Below are positions 1 through 9,429 of a DNA stretch of 64,000 bases, piece by piece. The DNA is from an uncultured Myroides sp. GTDB lineage: Bacteria; Bacteroidota; Bacteroidia; Flavobacteriales; Flavobacteriaceae. The DNA is taken from positions 1 to 64,000 of the forward strand of contig CAJYTF010000005.1 in assembly GCA_913777665.1 (NCBI GenBank), in the 5' to 3' direction. Position numbers and translations under genes: made by a program. Each line of letters begins with the position of its first letter. Within the stretch, counting starts at the first letter, position 1. The notes under the pieces are model-generated. The model saw only the letters and a list, made by a program, of their open reading frames with translations, was not told where the DNA came from and did no database searches.

Positions 1-194
1 AAAATAACCGCATTGGTGTGTAAAGGACGAAGCCTACCGAAACTTAACCACGGAATATTGTCTGTGATGTTCGGAAATATAAACATAATTGCTAAAAGCA
101 ATCCTACCAGCATACCTACAACTCCGAAAAGTATTGCGGCATACAGGAACTTCTTAACAATTTTGTTATCGTAATAAAATTGTTGCACTTCCAT
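1..194 (-). CDS. ccoN: cbb3-type cytochrome c oxidase subunit I, N-terminal part
   Basis: Partial gene leaving the window at base 1; about 64 N-terminal residues are present, starting MEVQQFYYDN. One membrane helix (about residues 17-39) is followed by LRPLHTNAVIF, typical of the heme-copper oxidase catalytic subunit CcoN. The subunit is in the inner membrane and reduces oxygen at low concentration. In this phylum ccoN is often fused to ccoO, which cannot be checked here. It lies 9 bp downstream of ccoS on the same strand, so the two are probably co-transcribed. Identification rests on the N-terminus and the ccoS context. Confidence 0.88.
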   Translation of the reverse strand, partial: MEVQQFYYDNKIVKKFLYAAILFGVVGMLVGLLLAIMFIFPNITDNIPWLSFGRLRPLHTNAVI

Positions 195-203
195 AAATAA
201 TAA

Positions 204-383
204 TTAATTTGATTGTTTTTGTTTTTTTCCTTTTTTTTCTTTGATCTCATCGTCGAACAGCATTCTCACCGACGGTGTGTACTGATCATCGAATTGTCCG
301 CTTTTTACTGATTTTATGAAGAGGGTCAGAAAAACGGCTGCTACAAATATGCTAATGCATATTAAAATGTAAATTACGCCCAT
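204..383 (-). CDS. ccoS: cbb3 oxidase maturation protein CcoS
   Basis: A 59-residue protein, MGVIYILICI at the start, with one N-terminal membrane helix (about residues 3-23), then SGQFDDQYTPSVRMLFDD and a lysine-rich tail. The small size, single helix and the conserved GQFDD segment are characteristic of CcoS, which is needed to install heme and copper in the cbb3 oxidase. It precedes ccoN on the same strand. A usual upstream partner, the copper ATPase CcoI, is not next to it: the opposite side is a long intergenic region. Confidence 0.9.
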   Translation of the reverse strand: MGVIYILICISIFVAAVFLTLFIKSVKSGQFDDQYTPSVRMLFDDEIKEKKGKKQKQSN

Positions 384-399
384 ACCTTAAATCTTTGTA

Positions 400-407
400 C
401 AAAGCTA
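400..407 (-). promoter_or_regulatory. Candidate -7 box for ccoS-ccoN
   Basis: On the minus strand the sequence is TAGCTTTG, matching the Bacteroidota -7 consensus TAnnTTTG, 17 bases before the ccoS start codon. No clear -33 TTG is seen at the expected distance. No FNR-type TTGAT-N4-ATCAA box is evident nearby. Confidence 0.4.
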
Positions 408-509
408 TAATTGGCAGATTTAATAAAATATGATAAATGTCAGTTTGCAATTTTAATTTTAAGATTTTATTTATTAATCTAGATTAAGTTCATAATAGAA
501 ACATCTTAC

Positions 510-584
510 TAAATTTGAAACTTATTAGGTCTTTATTTTTAATATTTTCGAAAGACACCGGCTTTTCAGTTGGTGTCTTTTTTG
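510..584 (+). ncRNA. Possible small RNA or orphan attenuator transcript
   Basis: A TAAATTTG box at 510-517 fits the Bacteroidota -7 consensus on the plus strand and is followed about 60 bases later by a good intrinsic terminator (551-584). No reading frame of note lies between. The interval also contains GGTCTTT at 528-534, which could pair with AAAGAC at 551-556 and so compete with the terminator arm. No -33 TTG is found at the right distance. This is a structural inference only; expression is unknown. Confidence 0.3.
551..584 (+). terminator. Intrinsic terminator without an obvious gene
   Basis: AAAGACACC (551-559) pairs perfectly with GGTGTCTTT (572-580) around a 12-base loop and is followed by a T tract. 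It points rightward and no coding gene precedes it on that strand. The rest of the 384-831 gap is AT-rich sequence with no gene. Confidence 0.6.
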
Positions 585-783
585 TTTGGATATATTTTTC
601 GACTACTTCTCTCCTACTCAAACATTTTTTTTCATTCTATTTTTTAAATCAAAAACAAAACAGTTTTAATCGTTTCAAATCAATATCCTAAAAAAAATCT
701 GTTTTAAACTTATTAATAAGAAAAATAATCCTAAAAACATATTTTAAAAACTATTTAAACAGATTAATTTTCTTAAATAACAC

Positions 784-813
784 TTGTTTTTAGAAAATAT
801 ATAATTACATTTG
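784..813 (+). promoter_or_regulatory. Promoter of the methionine operon leader
   Basis: TTG at 784-786 and TACATTTG at 806-813 are separated by 19 bases, which fits the Bacteroidota primary sigma consensus TTG-N17-23-TAnnTTTG. The predicted transcript start is around 818-822, about 10-14 bases before the leader peptide start codon. Confidence 0.65.
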
Positions 814-831
814 CTTCATCAAAAAATAAAA

Positions 832-891
832 ATGACAACAACTAACCTTTATAAAATGTACATGTTTATGATGATGCGTAAAGCGTCGTAA
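832..891 (+). CDS. Methionine-rich attenuator leader peptide
   Basis: A 19-residue reading frame, MTTTNLYKMYMFMMMRKAS, lies directly behind the promoter. Six residues are methionine, including three in a row at positions 13-15, and positions 2-4 are threonine. The next genes make homoserine-derived methionine. After the stop codon come two mutually exclusive hairpins (897-953). This is the classical layout of an amino-acid leader peptide whose translation speed senses charged Met-tRNA, with Thr codons possibly adding a second input. It is too short for ordinary gene finders. The role is inferred from composition, position and RNA structure. Confidence 0.75.
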   Translation: MTTTNLYKMYMFMMMRKAS

Positions 892-896
892 TAAAC

Positions 897-953
897 TATA
901 CCTTAAACCCAAATTTGTTTAATCCTTTAGGTATAGCCCTGAAGGATTTTTTT
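897..953 (+). promoter_or_regulatory. Transcription attenuator (antiterminator and terminator hairpins)
   Basis: Terminator: AATCCTT (921-927) pairs with AAGGATT (942-948), extended inward by A929-G931 with C938-T940, followed by a run of seven T (947-953). Antiterminator: TATACCT (897-903) pairs perfectly with AGGTATA (929-935), with AAA 905-907 able to pair with TTT 926-928, so it takes up the 5' arm of the terminator. A ribosome at the leader stop codon (889-891) would cover roughly to base 903, block the antiterminator and allow termination. A ribosome stalled at the Met codons (856-876) would leave it free and allow readthrough into metX. Confidence 0.7.
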
Positions 954-965
954 ATGGAATTTATC

Positions 966-1901
966 ATGAACAAAAAAATAATACCAAAACAGTTTACTCA
1001 TCATTTTGCTGATAAAGATTGCGAAATTAGTTATCAGTGGATTTGTATCGACAATGAAACGAAACCAACGCTTGTGGTTCTACATGCTTTAACTGGAAAT
1101 AGTACGGTTACGGGCGAAAATGGTTGGTGGAAAGAATTGGTTGGAACATCAAAAGTTATTGATACCGCCAAATACAACATTTTATCGATTGATACTTTAG
1201 GAAACGGATACACTACCAATACGCACGAAAATATTCATTCAATAGAAAAAATAAGTGTTAACGATATTGCAAAAATTAATCTGTGGTTGTTGAACGAGTT
1301 AGAGTTGAAAAAAGATATTTCAATTATCGGTGGAAGTTTGGGCGGAACGATTGCGTGGGAAATGTGGAAAGAAAACCCAGAATTGTTTGATAAGTTGATA
1401 AGTATTGGTGGCAATCCGTTTGAGGATCATTGGATTAAAGCAATTACTTTTTTACAAAGTGATCTTTTGCAGAATGATAATGGATACGAACAAGCGCGAA
1501 TGTGGTCGATGCTTTTTTACAGAAATGCTTTAGGAATCAACGATAAATTTAAAAGCAGTAATCAGGCAATAGAAGATTGGTTGGTGTATCACGGAAATTC
1601 CTTAAAAAAACGCTTTTCGAAAAAATCATATCAAATTATGAATCATTTGTTAGGATCGATAGGAAAAGGATCAAATAAAGATCAATATCTGAAAGCATCA
1701 CAAAAAAGCAACACGAAAATTATTGTTGTAAGCATTTCTTCAGACTGGTTGTTTTATCCACAACATCAAATAGAATGGACAAATGAACTAGCAAAAACAT
1801 ACAAAAACATAACGCATCATTCTTTAGAATCAACACACGGACACGATGCTTTTTTAATAGAATTTAAAAAATTAGAACAAATAATAACACCTTATTTATG
1901 A
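966..1901 (+). CDS. metX: Homoserine O-acetyltransferase (MetX-type alpha/beta hydrolase)
   Basis: Transfers an acyl group from acyl-CoA to L-homoserine, the entry step of methionine synthesis. The 311-residue protein has the MetX alpha/beta-hydrolase features ALTGNS, SIDTLGNGYT, the nucleophile elbow GGSLGG (Ser about 124), a late SSDWLF aspartate and the C-terminal HGHDAFL histidine (about 293). It is somewhat shorter than many MetX proteins (near 350). An upstream in-frame ATG at 915 lies before and inside the attenuator terminator, so translation from it is unlikely; ATG 966 is chosen, with ATG 954 as the alternative. The stop codon overlaps the start of the next gene (ATGA). Confidence 0.9.
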   Translation: MNKKIIPKQFTHHFADKDCEISYQWICIDNETKPTLVVLHALTGNSTVTGENGWWKELVGTSKVIDTAKYNILSIDTLGNGYTTNTHENIHSIEKISVNDIAKINLWLLNELELKKDISIIGGSLGGTIAWEMWKENPELFDKLISIGGNPFEDHWIKAITFLQSDLLQNDNGYEQARMWSMLFYRNALGINDKFKSSNQAIEDWLVYHGNSLKKRFSKKSYQIMNHLLGSIGKGSNKDQYLKASQKSNTKIIVVSISSDWLFYPQHQIEWTNELAKTYKNITHHSLESTHGHDAFLIEFKKLEQIITPYL

Positions 1902-4303
1902 GCAAAGTATTAAAATTCGGAGGAAAATCACTGGCAAGTCTGCATACCAACAACAACTTGCTGAACATTATAGCCAATTACTTAGAAACCTCATCGTTAA
2001 TTATCGTTGTATCGGCAATTGGCAACACAACCGATTTGCTGTTGGAATTGCTTGAAAAAGCAAAAGAAAACAAACCTTACACAGATCAATTACAAGAACT
2101 TAAAGCATTAAATTTTTATCCACAGATAAATACCGAAGAGCATTTTAAGTTGATCGAAAACATTTTGCAAGGCGTTTCTTTAATTCAGGATTACAGCGTA
2201 AAAGTTCAGGATTTATTGTTGGCTCAAGGCTAATTAATCATTTCAAAAGTAGTTACACAATTACTTATAACTCAAGGTTTACAGGCAACTTTTGTAAACA
2301 GTACGCAACTAATTAAAACCGATGCTTATTTTACCGCAGCAAACGTAAACGAAACATTGACTGAATTAGCTATTGGTTCGGAATTTGAAAAATTAACTGA
2401 TAAAAATCCGATTGTTTTAGGTGGATTTATTGGCAGTACTGCAGAAAATGAAATTACAACTTTAGGCAGAAACGGCAGTAATTTAACCGCAGCGCTAATT
2501 GCAAATTATACTCAGGCTGAAGAATTTTTAAATTTTACGCATGTCGATGGTATTTACACCGCAAATCCGGAATGGGTTGCATCTGCCAAACGCATTGAAC
2601 AATTAAATTACAGCGAAGCGAATGAATTGGCTACTTTCGGGGCTTCGATTCTACATGCAAAAACCATTGTTCCGTTGATTGAGAAGAAAATTCCGTTACG
2701 AATTTTAAACACCTTGAATCCTGACAGCACGGGAACATTAATTTCTGCAGAACCAACACCAAACGGAGTAAAATCGTTAACAGTTCTTCAAAATGTTGCC
2801 TTGATAAATTTTCATGGTAAAGGTTTGTTTGGAAAAGTGGGAGTCGATGCTCGAATTTTCAATGCATTGGCAAAAAACAACATCAGCGTAAGCGTTATTT
2901 CTCAAGGTTCGTCTGAACGCGGATTGGGATTTGTCGTAAATGATTCAGAAGCAACTTCGGCAAAAGAAATTTTAGAACAAGAATTTCAGCAAGATTTTTA
3001 TACAAAAGATGTCGAAAACATCAGCATTAACAACAATATCGCCGTAGTTTCAATCATTGGGCAAGATTTAAAATCATTTCACAAACCTTACAGCGCGTTG
3101 GTAAAAAACGGCATTGTTCCTATCCTTTTCAACAATTCGGTTTCGGGAAAAAACATCAGTTTGGTGATCGAAAAAGAACAATTTAAAAAAGCATTGCACG
3201 TAATTCACGGACAAATTTTCGGCGTGAACAAAACCGTAAATATTGCTGTTGTTGGCAAAGGAACTGTTGGCAGTGTGTTGATCGATCAAATTGTTGCATC
3301 GAAAAATCAGATTGCCGAACGTAAAAATATCGATTTAAACATTTTTGCAATTGCCAATTCAAAATCGGTGTATTTCAGCACCAACGGTTTCAACGCCAAT
3401 TGGCAAGATCAATTCCAAACACCACAACCAAATTCCCTTTCATCAATCATAGAATATGCAAAAGAGCATCATTTAGAGAATTTAATTTTAATTGATAATA
3501 CGGCGGCAGAATCACTTCCAAATCGCTATAATGATTTTATTGATAATGGATTTGATATTGTTTCATCAAACAAAATTGCAAATACACTTTCATTTGAATT
3601 CTATAAAAATTTGCGCGAAAATCTAAAGAAAAATCAGAAACAATATTTATACGAAACCAATGTGGGTGCAGGATTGCCTTTAATCGATAATATAAAACTA
3701 TTGCATTTATCGGGCGAAAATATTACCAAAATAAAAGGAGTTTTCTCTGGAACGTTAAGTTACATTTTTAATCTTTTTTCGGTTGAAAACAAACCGTTTT
3801 CTGAAGTTTTAAGAGCAGCAATCGAAAAAGGATTTACCGAACCTGACCCTCGTGATGATTTATCGGGAACCGATGTTGCCCGTAAATTATTGATTCTTGC
3901 CCGCGAATTAGATTTAGAAAATGAACTGCAAGATATTTCCATTCAAAATTTAATTCCTACTGAATTTCAATCATTAACCGTTCAAGAGTTTTTAGCACAA
4001 TTAAGCGGATTAAACAATCATTACGATGATTTAAAGCAGCAGTTAAAAGTGAATGAAGTTTTGCGTTACGTTGGCGAATTATCGGGTGATTTACAACAAC
4101 AAAAAGGAGTTTTAGAAACCAAATTAGTAAAAGTAGATAAAAATTCTGCTTTGGGACAATTATCGGGATCTGACAGTATTTTCGAGATTTATACCGAATC
4201 TTATGGCGACAGACCAATTATTATTCAAGGAGCCGGAGCCGGAGCACATGTTACCGCACGCGGCGTTTTTGGAGATATTTTACGTTTAGCAGAAAAAAAA
4301 TAG
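1898..4303 (+). pseudogene. thrA: Bifunctional aspartokinase/homoserine dehydrogenase, interrupted by one in-frame TAA
   Basis: The frame from 1898 to 4303 encodes a ThrA-like protein of about 801 positions. It has aspartokinase motifs KFGGKS at the N-terminus, LGRNGSN and FTHVDGIYTANP, then ACT regions. The homoserine dehydrogenase part starts with GKGTVG (about residue 453), followed by NVGAGLPLI and the signature FTEPDPRDDLSGTDVARKLL. Codon 112 (2231-2233) is TAA; homology continues in the same frame on both sides (LLAQG-stop-LIISKVVTQLL), where the family has a conserved glutamate in a GELxS segment, so a single G-to-T change of GAA explains it. There is no frameshift. The product would be a 111-residue fragment unless the stop is read through, translation restarts, or the base is a sequencing error. 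The gene overlaps metX by 4 bp and is followed 2 bp later by the PLP enzyme gene. Confidence 0.88.
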
Positions 4304-4305
4304 TC

Positions 4306-5463
4306 ATGAAAAAAGAAACATTAGCAATACGAAATCAAACCGAACGCACGCACTATTTAGAACACAGCACGCCGTTATTTTTAACATCGAGCTTTGTTTT
4401 TGAAGATGCAGAAGACATGCGTGCATCGTTCGCAGAAGAAAAAGACCGAAACATCTATTCGCGCTTTAGCAACCCAAATGTATCCGAATTTATAGAGAAA
4501 ATGGTATTGCTTGAAAATGCCGAAGACGGCGTTGGCTTTGCAACCGGAATGGCAGCAGTTTACAATACGTTGGTAACTTTTTTAAACAGCGGCGACCACA
4601 TAGTTTCGGCAAGCAGCGTTTTTGGTTCAACTCATACTTTGTTTACCAAATATCTGCCAAAATGGAATATCGAAACCAACTATTTCAACATCAGCGAACC
4701 GGAAACAATCGAATCTAAAATACAGTCGAACACCAAAATTTTGTTTGTTGAAACACCTACAAACCCTGGAGTTGAAATAATTGATCTTGAATTTTTGGGT
4801 GATTTAGCAAAAAAGCACAACCTTTTATTAATTGTTGATAATACGTTTGCTACGCCAATTATTCAAAACCCGATTGATTTTGGTGCGCATTTGGTTATTC
4901 ACTCGGCTACAAAATTAATCGATGGTCAAGGCAGAGCTTTAGGTGGTGTAACCGTTGGATCAAAAGAATTGATACGAGAAATTTATCTGTTTTCTCGCAA
5001 CACAGGCCCTTCATTAGCACCTTTCAACGCTTGGATTTTTTCTAAAAGTTTGGAAACATTATCAATCAGAGTAGAAAAACACAGCGAAAACGCTTTGAAG
5101 GTGGCTCAATTTTTAGAAAGTCATCCAGCTGTTTCCAGTGTAAAATATCCTTTTTTACCATCGCATCCGCAGTATCAAATCGCAAAAAAACAAATGAAGT
5201 TGGGTGGCAACATCATCGCTTTTGAATTAAACGGAGGAAAAGATGCCGGCAAAAAGTTCATCGATTCAATAAAACTGTTTTCAATTTCGGCTAACTTGGG
5301 CGATACACGAACCATTGTAGCACATCCGGCAACCTCAACACACAGTAAATTAAACGCAACCGAACTTGCCGAAGCCAATTTAACTGAAGGATTGATACGA
5401 ATTTCGGTTGGTTTAGAACATATCGACGATATTATTACCGAACTAAATACCGCCTTTTTATAA
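4306..5463 (+). CDS. Cys/Met metabolism PLP enzyme, probable O-acyl-homoserine sulfhydrylase or cystathionine gamma-synthase
   Basis: A 385-residue fold-type I PLP enzyme of the trans-sulfuration family. The PLP lysine lies in [16 protein letters not shown] (about residue 206), the cofactor aspartate in [11 protein letters not shown], and GFATGMAAV forms the N-terminal phosphate site. The GQGR after the Schiff-base lysine is typical of MetZ-type sulfhydrylases, but MetB cannot be excluded. It converts acylated homoserine from MetX into homocysteine or cystathionine. The next gene, metH, uses homocysteine. Its stop codon overlaps the metH start (TAATG), consistent with translational coupling. 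Confidence 0.85.
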   Translation: MKKETLAIRNQTERTHYLEHSTPLFLTSSFVFEDAEDMRASFAEEKDRNIYSRFSNPNVSEFIEKMVLLENAEDGVGFATGMAAVYNTLVTFLNSGDHIVSASSVFGSTHTLFTKYLPKWNIETNYFNISEPETIESKIQSNTKILFVETPTNPGVEIIDLEFLGDLAKKHNLLLIVDNTFATPIIQNPIDFGAHLVIHSATKLIDGQGRALGGVTVGSKELIREIYLFSRNTGPSLAPFNAWIFSKSLETLSIRVEKHSENALKVAQFLESHPAVSSVKYPFLPSHPQYQIAKKQMKLGGNIIAFELNGGKDAGKKFIDSIKLFSISANLGDTRTIVAHPATSTHSKLNATELAEANLTEGLIRISVGLEHIDDIITELNTAFL

Positions 5464-8400
5464 TGGAAACGCTCTGTAAAAAATCAACAATTTCAGAAAT
5501 CATAAAGCACAAAACTTTGGTGCTCGATGGCGCTATGGGAACCATGCTGCAGGCGTATCAGTTTACCGAAGAAGATTTTCGCGGCACGCAATTTCAAGAT
5601 TTTCAGCATCCGTTAAAAGGTAACAACGATTTACTGTCGATCACGCAACCAGAAGCTGTTAAAGAAGTCCATAGAAAATATTTACAGGCAGGCGCAGATA
5701 TTCTGGAAACCAACACATTTTCTTCAACAACCATTGGTATGGCTGATTATTATCTGGAAAATTATGTGTACCAGTTGAATTATCAGTCGGCAAAAATTGC
5801 CCGTGAAGTTTGTGACGAGTTTGATATTATTACACCCGATAAACCGCGTTTTGTTGCAGGATCCATCGGTCCCACAAACCGTACGGCGTCTATTAGTCCC
5901 GATGTAAACAATCCGGGTTATCGTGCCATTACTTTTGAGGATTTACGAAAAGCTTATAAACAGCAAGTTGAAGCGTTGATTGACGGTGGTTGCGATTTGC
6001 TTTTGGTGGAAACCATTTTTGATACTTTGAATGCAAAAGCGGCTTTATTTGCGATTGAAGAAGTAAAAATCGAACGAAATATCGATATTCCAATCATGGT
6101 TTCGGGAACGATTACCGATGCTTCGGGCAGAACGTTATCAGGACAAACAGTCGATGCTTTTTTAATTTCGATTTCGCACATTCCGTTGTTAAGCATCGGG
6201 TTCAACTGTGCTTTGGGAGCGGAACAGTTAAAGCCCTATTTAAAACAGTTGGCACAACACACATCGGTAAACATTTCGGCGCATCCAAATGCCGGTTTGC
6301 CTAATGCTTTTGGAGAATACGATCAGTCGCCGGAAGAAATGCAACATTTAATAGCCGATTTTTTAAAGGAAGATTTGGTGCAGATTATTGGAGGTTGTTG
6401 TGGAACAAATCCAGATCACATCCGCTTAATTGCCGATGCCGTTACGCAATACAACGCTTTAACAAATCATATTGAAGTCGATGAAATCAAACCGCAACCT
6501 ATTTTAACGCTTTCAGGTTTAGAGCCACTTTTTGTCACAAAAGAATCGAATTTTATCAATATTGGCGAACGTACAAACGTAACCGGTTCTCGAAAATTCC
6601 TTCGATTGATAAAAGAAGAAAAGTTTGATGAAGCTTTGGATATTGCCCGATTACAAGTTGAAAACGGTGCACAGATCATCGACATCAATATGGACGAAGG
6701 TATGTTGGATGGCAAAGAAGCAATGGTTAATTTTTTAAACCTGATCGCTTCTGAACCTGACATTGCCCGAGTTCCAATAATGATCGACAGTTCTAAATGG
6801 GAAATTATCGAATCTGGTTTGCAGACCATTCAAGGTAAAGGCGTTGTAAATTCCATCAGCTTAAAAGAAGGCGAAGAACTTTTTATTCATCATGCCAATT
6901 TAATTAAACGTTACGGAGCTGCGGTGGTAGTAATGGCGTTTGATGAAGCCGGTCAGGCTGATACCTATCAAAGACGAATCGATATCTGTAAAAGATCGTA
7001 CGAAATTCTGGTTCATCAGGTTGGTTTTCCCCCGCAAGACATCATTTTCGATCCGAATATCTTCCCAGTTGCCACAGGAATGGAAGAGCACAACAACAAT
7101 GCGCTCGATTTCTTTCTGGCAACAAACTGGATTCGTAAAAACCTGCCATATGCAAATGTTTCGGGTGGTGTAAGTAATGTTTCGTTTTCTTTTCGTGGGA
7201 ATGATCGCGTAAGAGAAGCCATGCATGCCGCTTTTTTGTATCACGCCGTTCAGCATGGTATGAACATGGGAATTGTAAATCCTGAATTATTGGAAATTTA
7301 CAATGAAGTTAATCCTGAATTATTGGTTTTTGTTGAAGATGTACTTTTAAATCGAAGAAGTGATGCCACCGAAAGATTGCTTGACTTTGCCGAACATTTA
7401 AAAGGCGAAACCAAATTTAAAGAGGAAAAAGTTTTAGAATGGAGATCGAACGCTTTGCAAGAACGTATTACGCATGCGTTGGTTAAAGGTATTGAAGAAT
7501 TTATTAATACTGATGTAGAAGAAGCCCGACAAACCGTTGATCGACCAATTCAGGTAATTGAACAACATTTAATGAACGGAATGAATATTGTGGGCGATTT
7601 GTTTGGTTCGGGAAAAATGTTTTTGCCGCAGGTTGTAAAATCGGCTCGAGTAATGAAAAAAGCGGTGGCTTACTTGTTGCCTTTTATCGAAGAGGAAAAA
7701 CTGAAAAACGGAGTAACAAATAATTCATCGGCTGGTAAAGTTTTAATGGCAACCGTTCGCGGAGATGTACATGATATTGGTAAAAATATTGTTGCGGTGG
7801 TTTTGGCTTGTAACAATTTCGAAATTATAGATTTAGGAGTGATGGTTCCGCCCGAAAAAATTATAGAAACCGCCATTAAAGAACAGGTTGATGTAATTGG
7901 TTTAAGCGGATTAATTACTCCTTCGTTAGACGAAATGGTTTATTTGGCTAAAGAATTAGAAAAAATTGGGGTTAAAATTCCAGTAATGATTGGTGGTGCA
8001 ACCACATCGCGTGCACATACCGCCGTGAAAATTGCACCGGAATATACGCAAACAGTTGTTCATGTGAACGATGCTTCGCGTGCGGTAACAGTCATCAACA
8101 ATTTATTGCAGCCCGATAAAAACAAAATTTATAAAGAAGATATTCGTGCCGAATACGAAAAATTACGATATGATTTTTTACACCGAGCGCGAGATAAAAA
8201 ATACTTATCTATTGCCGATGCCCGTAAAAATAAATACAAAATAGATTGGGATTCACAGCAAATTACAAAACCAAATTTTCTTGGTAAAAAGCAGATTAGC
8301 GTAGAATTATCAGAATTGGTTCCATATATAGATTGGACTCCGTTTTTTAGATCTTGGCAGTTGTTTGGTAAATATCCAGAGATTTTAACTGATGATATTG

Positions 8401-9170
8401 TAGGCGAACAATCGACTATTTTGTTTGCTGAAGCACAGGAAATGTTGAAAAAGATTGTTTCAGAAAAATGGTTTGAAGCCAAAGGAATCATTGGGATTTA
8501 TAAAGCAAATCAGGTAAATGATGATGATATTGAGTTGATTGATGAAAATAATGAAACTATCGCAACTTTGTTAACTCTTCGCCAGCAGGCACATAAATCG
8601 GGCAGTGTACCAAATATTGCCTTGGCAGATTTTATTGCTCCGAAATCAACAGGAATAAACGATTATGTTGGTTTGTTCTGTGTAAGTACCGGTTTTGGCG
8701 TTGAAGAAAAAGCCAAAGATTATGAAAATGCTCAAGACGATTACAATTCTATCATGGTTAAAGCGTTGGGCGATCGCTTGGCAGAGGCTTTTGCGGAATA
8801 TCTGCACGAAAAAGTACGTAAAGAAATTTGGGGTTATTCGGTTTCGGAACAATTAACTAATGACGATTTAATTAAAGAATCTTACGAGGGGATTCGTCCG
8901 GCACCTGGTTATCCGGCATGTCCCGATCATTTAGAAAAAAATACTATTTGGGATGTTTTAAATGTTGCCGATGAAATTGGTGTAACACTAACCGAAAGTT
9001 TGGCAATGTGGCCGGCTTCATCGGTTTCTGGATATTATTTTGGAAATAAAGAAGCGAAATATTTTGGTGTGGGGAAAATTAAAAACGATCAGGTTGAAGA
9101 TTATGCCCGCAGACGAAACATCAGTTTTGAAGAAGCTGCCAAATGGCTTGGACCAAATATTAATGAATAA
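5463..9170 (+). CDS. metH: Cobalamin-dependent methionine synthase
   Basis: A full-length 1235-residue enzyme that methylates homocysteine from 5-methyltetrahydrofolate via methylcobalamin. Domains in order: homocysteine domain (LDGAMGTML near residue 20; zinc ligands in GGCCGT, Cys312 and Cys313), pterin domain ([14 protein letters not shown], near 365), cobalamin cap and Rossmann domain (DVHDIGKNI with the cobalt-ligating His770, later GGATTS), and the reactivation domain with [12 protein letters not shown] near 1145. All four modules are intact in one chain. It is last in the tight metX-thrA-PLP-metH run. Confidence 0.97.
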   Translation: METLCKKSTISEIIKHKTLVLDGAMGTMLQAYQFTEEDFRGTQFQDFQHPLKGNNDLLSITQPEAVKEVHRKYLQAGADILETNTFSSTTIGMADYYLENYVYQLNYQSAKIAREVCDEFDIITPDKPRFVAGSIGPTNRTASISPDVNNPGYRAITFEDLRKAYKQQVEALIDGGCDLLLVETIFDTLNAKAALFAIEEVKIERNIDIPIMVSGTITDASGRTLSGQTVDAFLISISHIPLLSIGFNCALGAEQLKPYLKQLAQHTSVNISAHPNAGLPNAFGEYDQSPEEMQHLIADFLKEDLVQIIGGCCGTNPDHIRLIADAVTQYNALTNHIEVDEIKPQPILTLSGLEPLFVTKESNFINIGERTNVTGSRKFLRLIKEEKFDEALDIARLQVENGAQIIDINMDEGMLDGKEAMVNFLNLIASEPDIARVPIMIDSSKWEIIESGLQTIQGKGVVNSISLKEGEELFIHHANLIKRYGAAVVVMAFDEAGQADTYQRRIDICKRSYEILVHQVGFPPQDIIFDPNIFPVATGMEEHNNNALDFFLATNWIRKNLPYANVSGGVSNVSFSFRGNDRVREAMHAAFLYHAVQHGMNMGIVNPELLEIYNEVNPELLVFVEDVLLNRRSDATERLLDFAEHLKGETKFKEEKVLEWRSNALQERITHALVKGIEEFINTDVEEARQTVDRPIQVIEQHLMNGMNIVGDLFGSGKMFLPQVVKSARVMKKAVAYLLPFIEEEKLKNGVTNNSSAGKVLMATVRGDVHDIGKNIVAVVLACNNFEIIDLGVMVPPEKIIETAIKEQVDVIGLSGLITPSLDEMVYLAKELEKIGVKIPVMIGGATTSRAHTAVKIAPEYTQTVVHVNDASRAVTVINNLLQPDKNKIYKEDIRAEYEKLRYDFLHRARDKKYLSIADARKNKYKIDWDSQQITKPNFLGKKQISVELSELVPYIDWTPFFRSWQLFGKYPEILTDDIVGEQSTILFAEAQEMLKKIVSEKWFEAKGIIGIYKANQVNDDDIELIDENNETIATLLTLRQQAHKSGSVPNIALADFIAPKSTGINDYVGLFCVSTGFGVEEKAKDYENAQDDYNSIMVKALGDRLAEAFAEYLHEKVRKEIWGYSVSEQLTNDDLIKESYEGIRPAPGYPACPDHLEKNTIWDVLNVADEIGVTLTESLAMWPASSVSGYYFGNKEAKYFGVGKIKNDQVEDYARRRNISFEEAAKWLGPNINE

Positions 9171-9232
9171 CTTTTGAGAATACCACAGATTCACAGATTT
9201 CATCAGTTTTAGCTTGTCGAGAACTTTATTTA

Positions 9233-9263
9233 GACCTCACAGGTTTTAAAAACCTGTGAGGTC
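9233..9263. repeat. Palindromic element with a one-base loop
   Basis: GACCTCACAGGTTTT (9233-9247) and its exact reverse complement (9249-9263) flank a single A. The centre is all A/T. It lies between metH and metF. A second element with the same 15-bp arms and one-base A loop, but different sequence, is at 47557-47587. It could serve as a terminator or a REP-like dispersed palindrome; no long T tract follows. Confidence 0.7.
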
Positions 9264-9320
9264 TTGATAGAGATTTCAAATTTTATGATGTATCAATAAA
9301 TAATAGAATACTAACAACCA

Positions 9321-9417
9321 GTTGCGTTAGGGATTAAAGTGAAAAGCCTTTTGTGAAGAATGAACAAAAGCTTGTAGCGAAAAGCCCGACCCGTCCTGAT
9401 AAGGCGGGGAACGCCCA
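9321..9417 (+). repeat. Structured intergenic element upstream of metF
   Basis: About 97 bases that look like a member of a dispersed flavobacterial element: it starts TTGCGTTAGGGATT and ends GGGGAACGCCC, so the ends can pair (GCGTT with AACGC). An internal hairpin pairs CTTTTGT with ACAAAAG, and a second is CCCG-CCT with AGG-CGGG. The motif GCGAAAAGCCCGACCC lies between them. It ends about 13 bases before the metF start, so it is in or near the metF 5' leader. That it is a repeated family is from memory of related genomes; only one copy is in this window. Confidence 0.5.
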
Positions 9418-9429
9418 AATAATTATAAA

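Noticed and set aside
915..965. Upstream extension of metX from ATG 915 (MFNPLGIALKDFF...)
   Set aside because: This stretch codes the attenuator terminator and would need translation through it; ATG 966 gives the usual MetX start.
6900..7256. Overlapping reverse-frame ORFs inside metH
   Set aside because: They lie opposite a full-length, motif-complete metH and have no start signals or known families; typical shadow frames.
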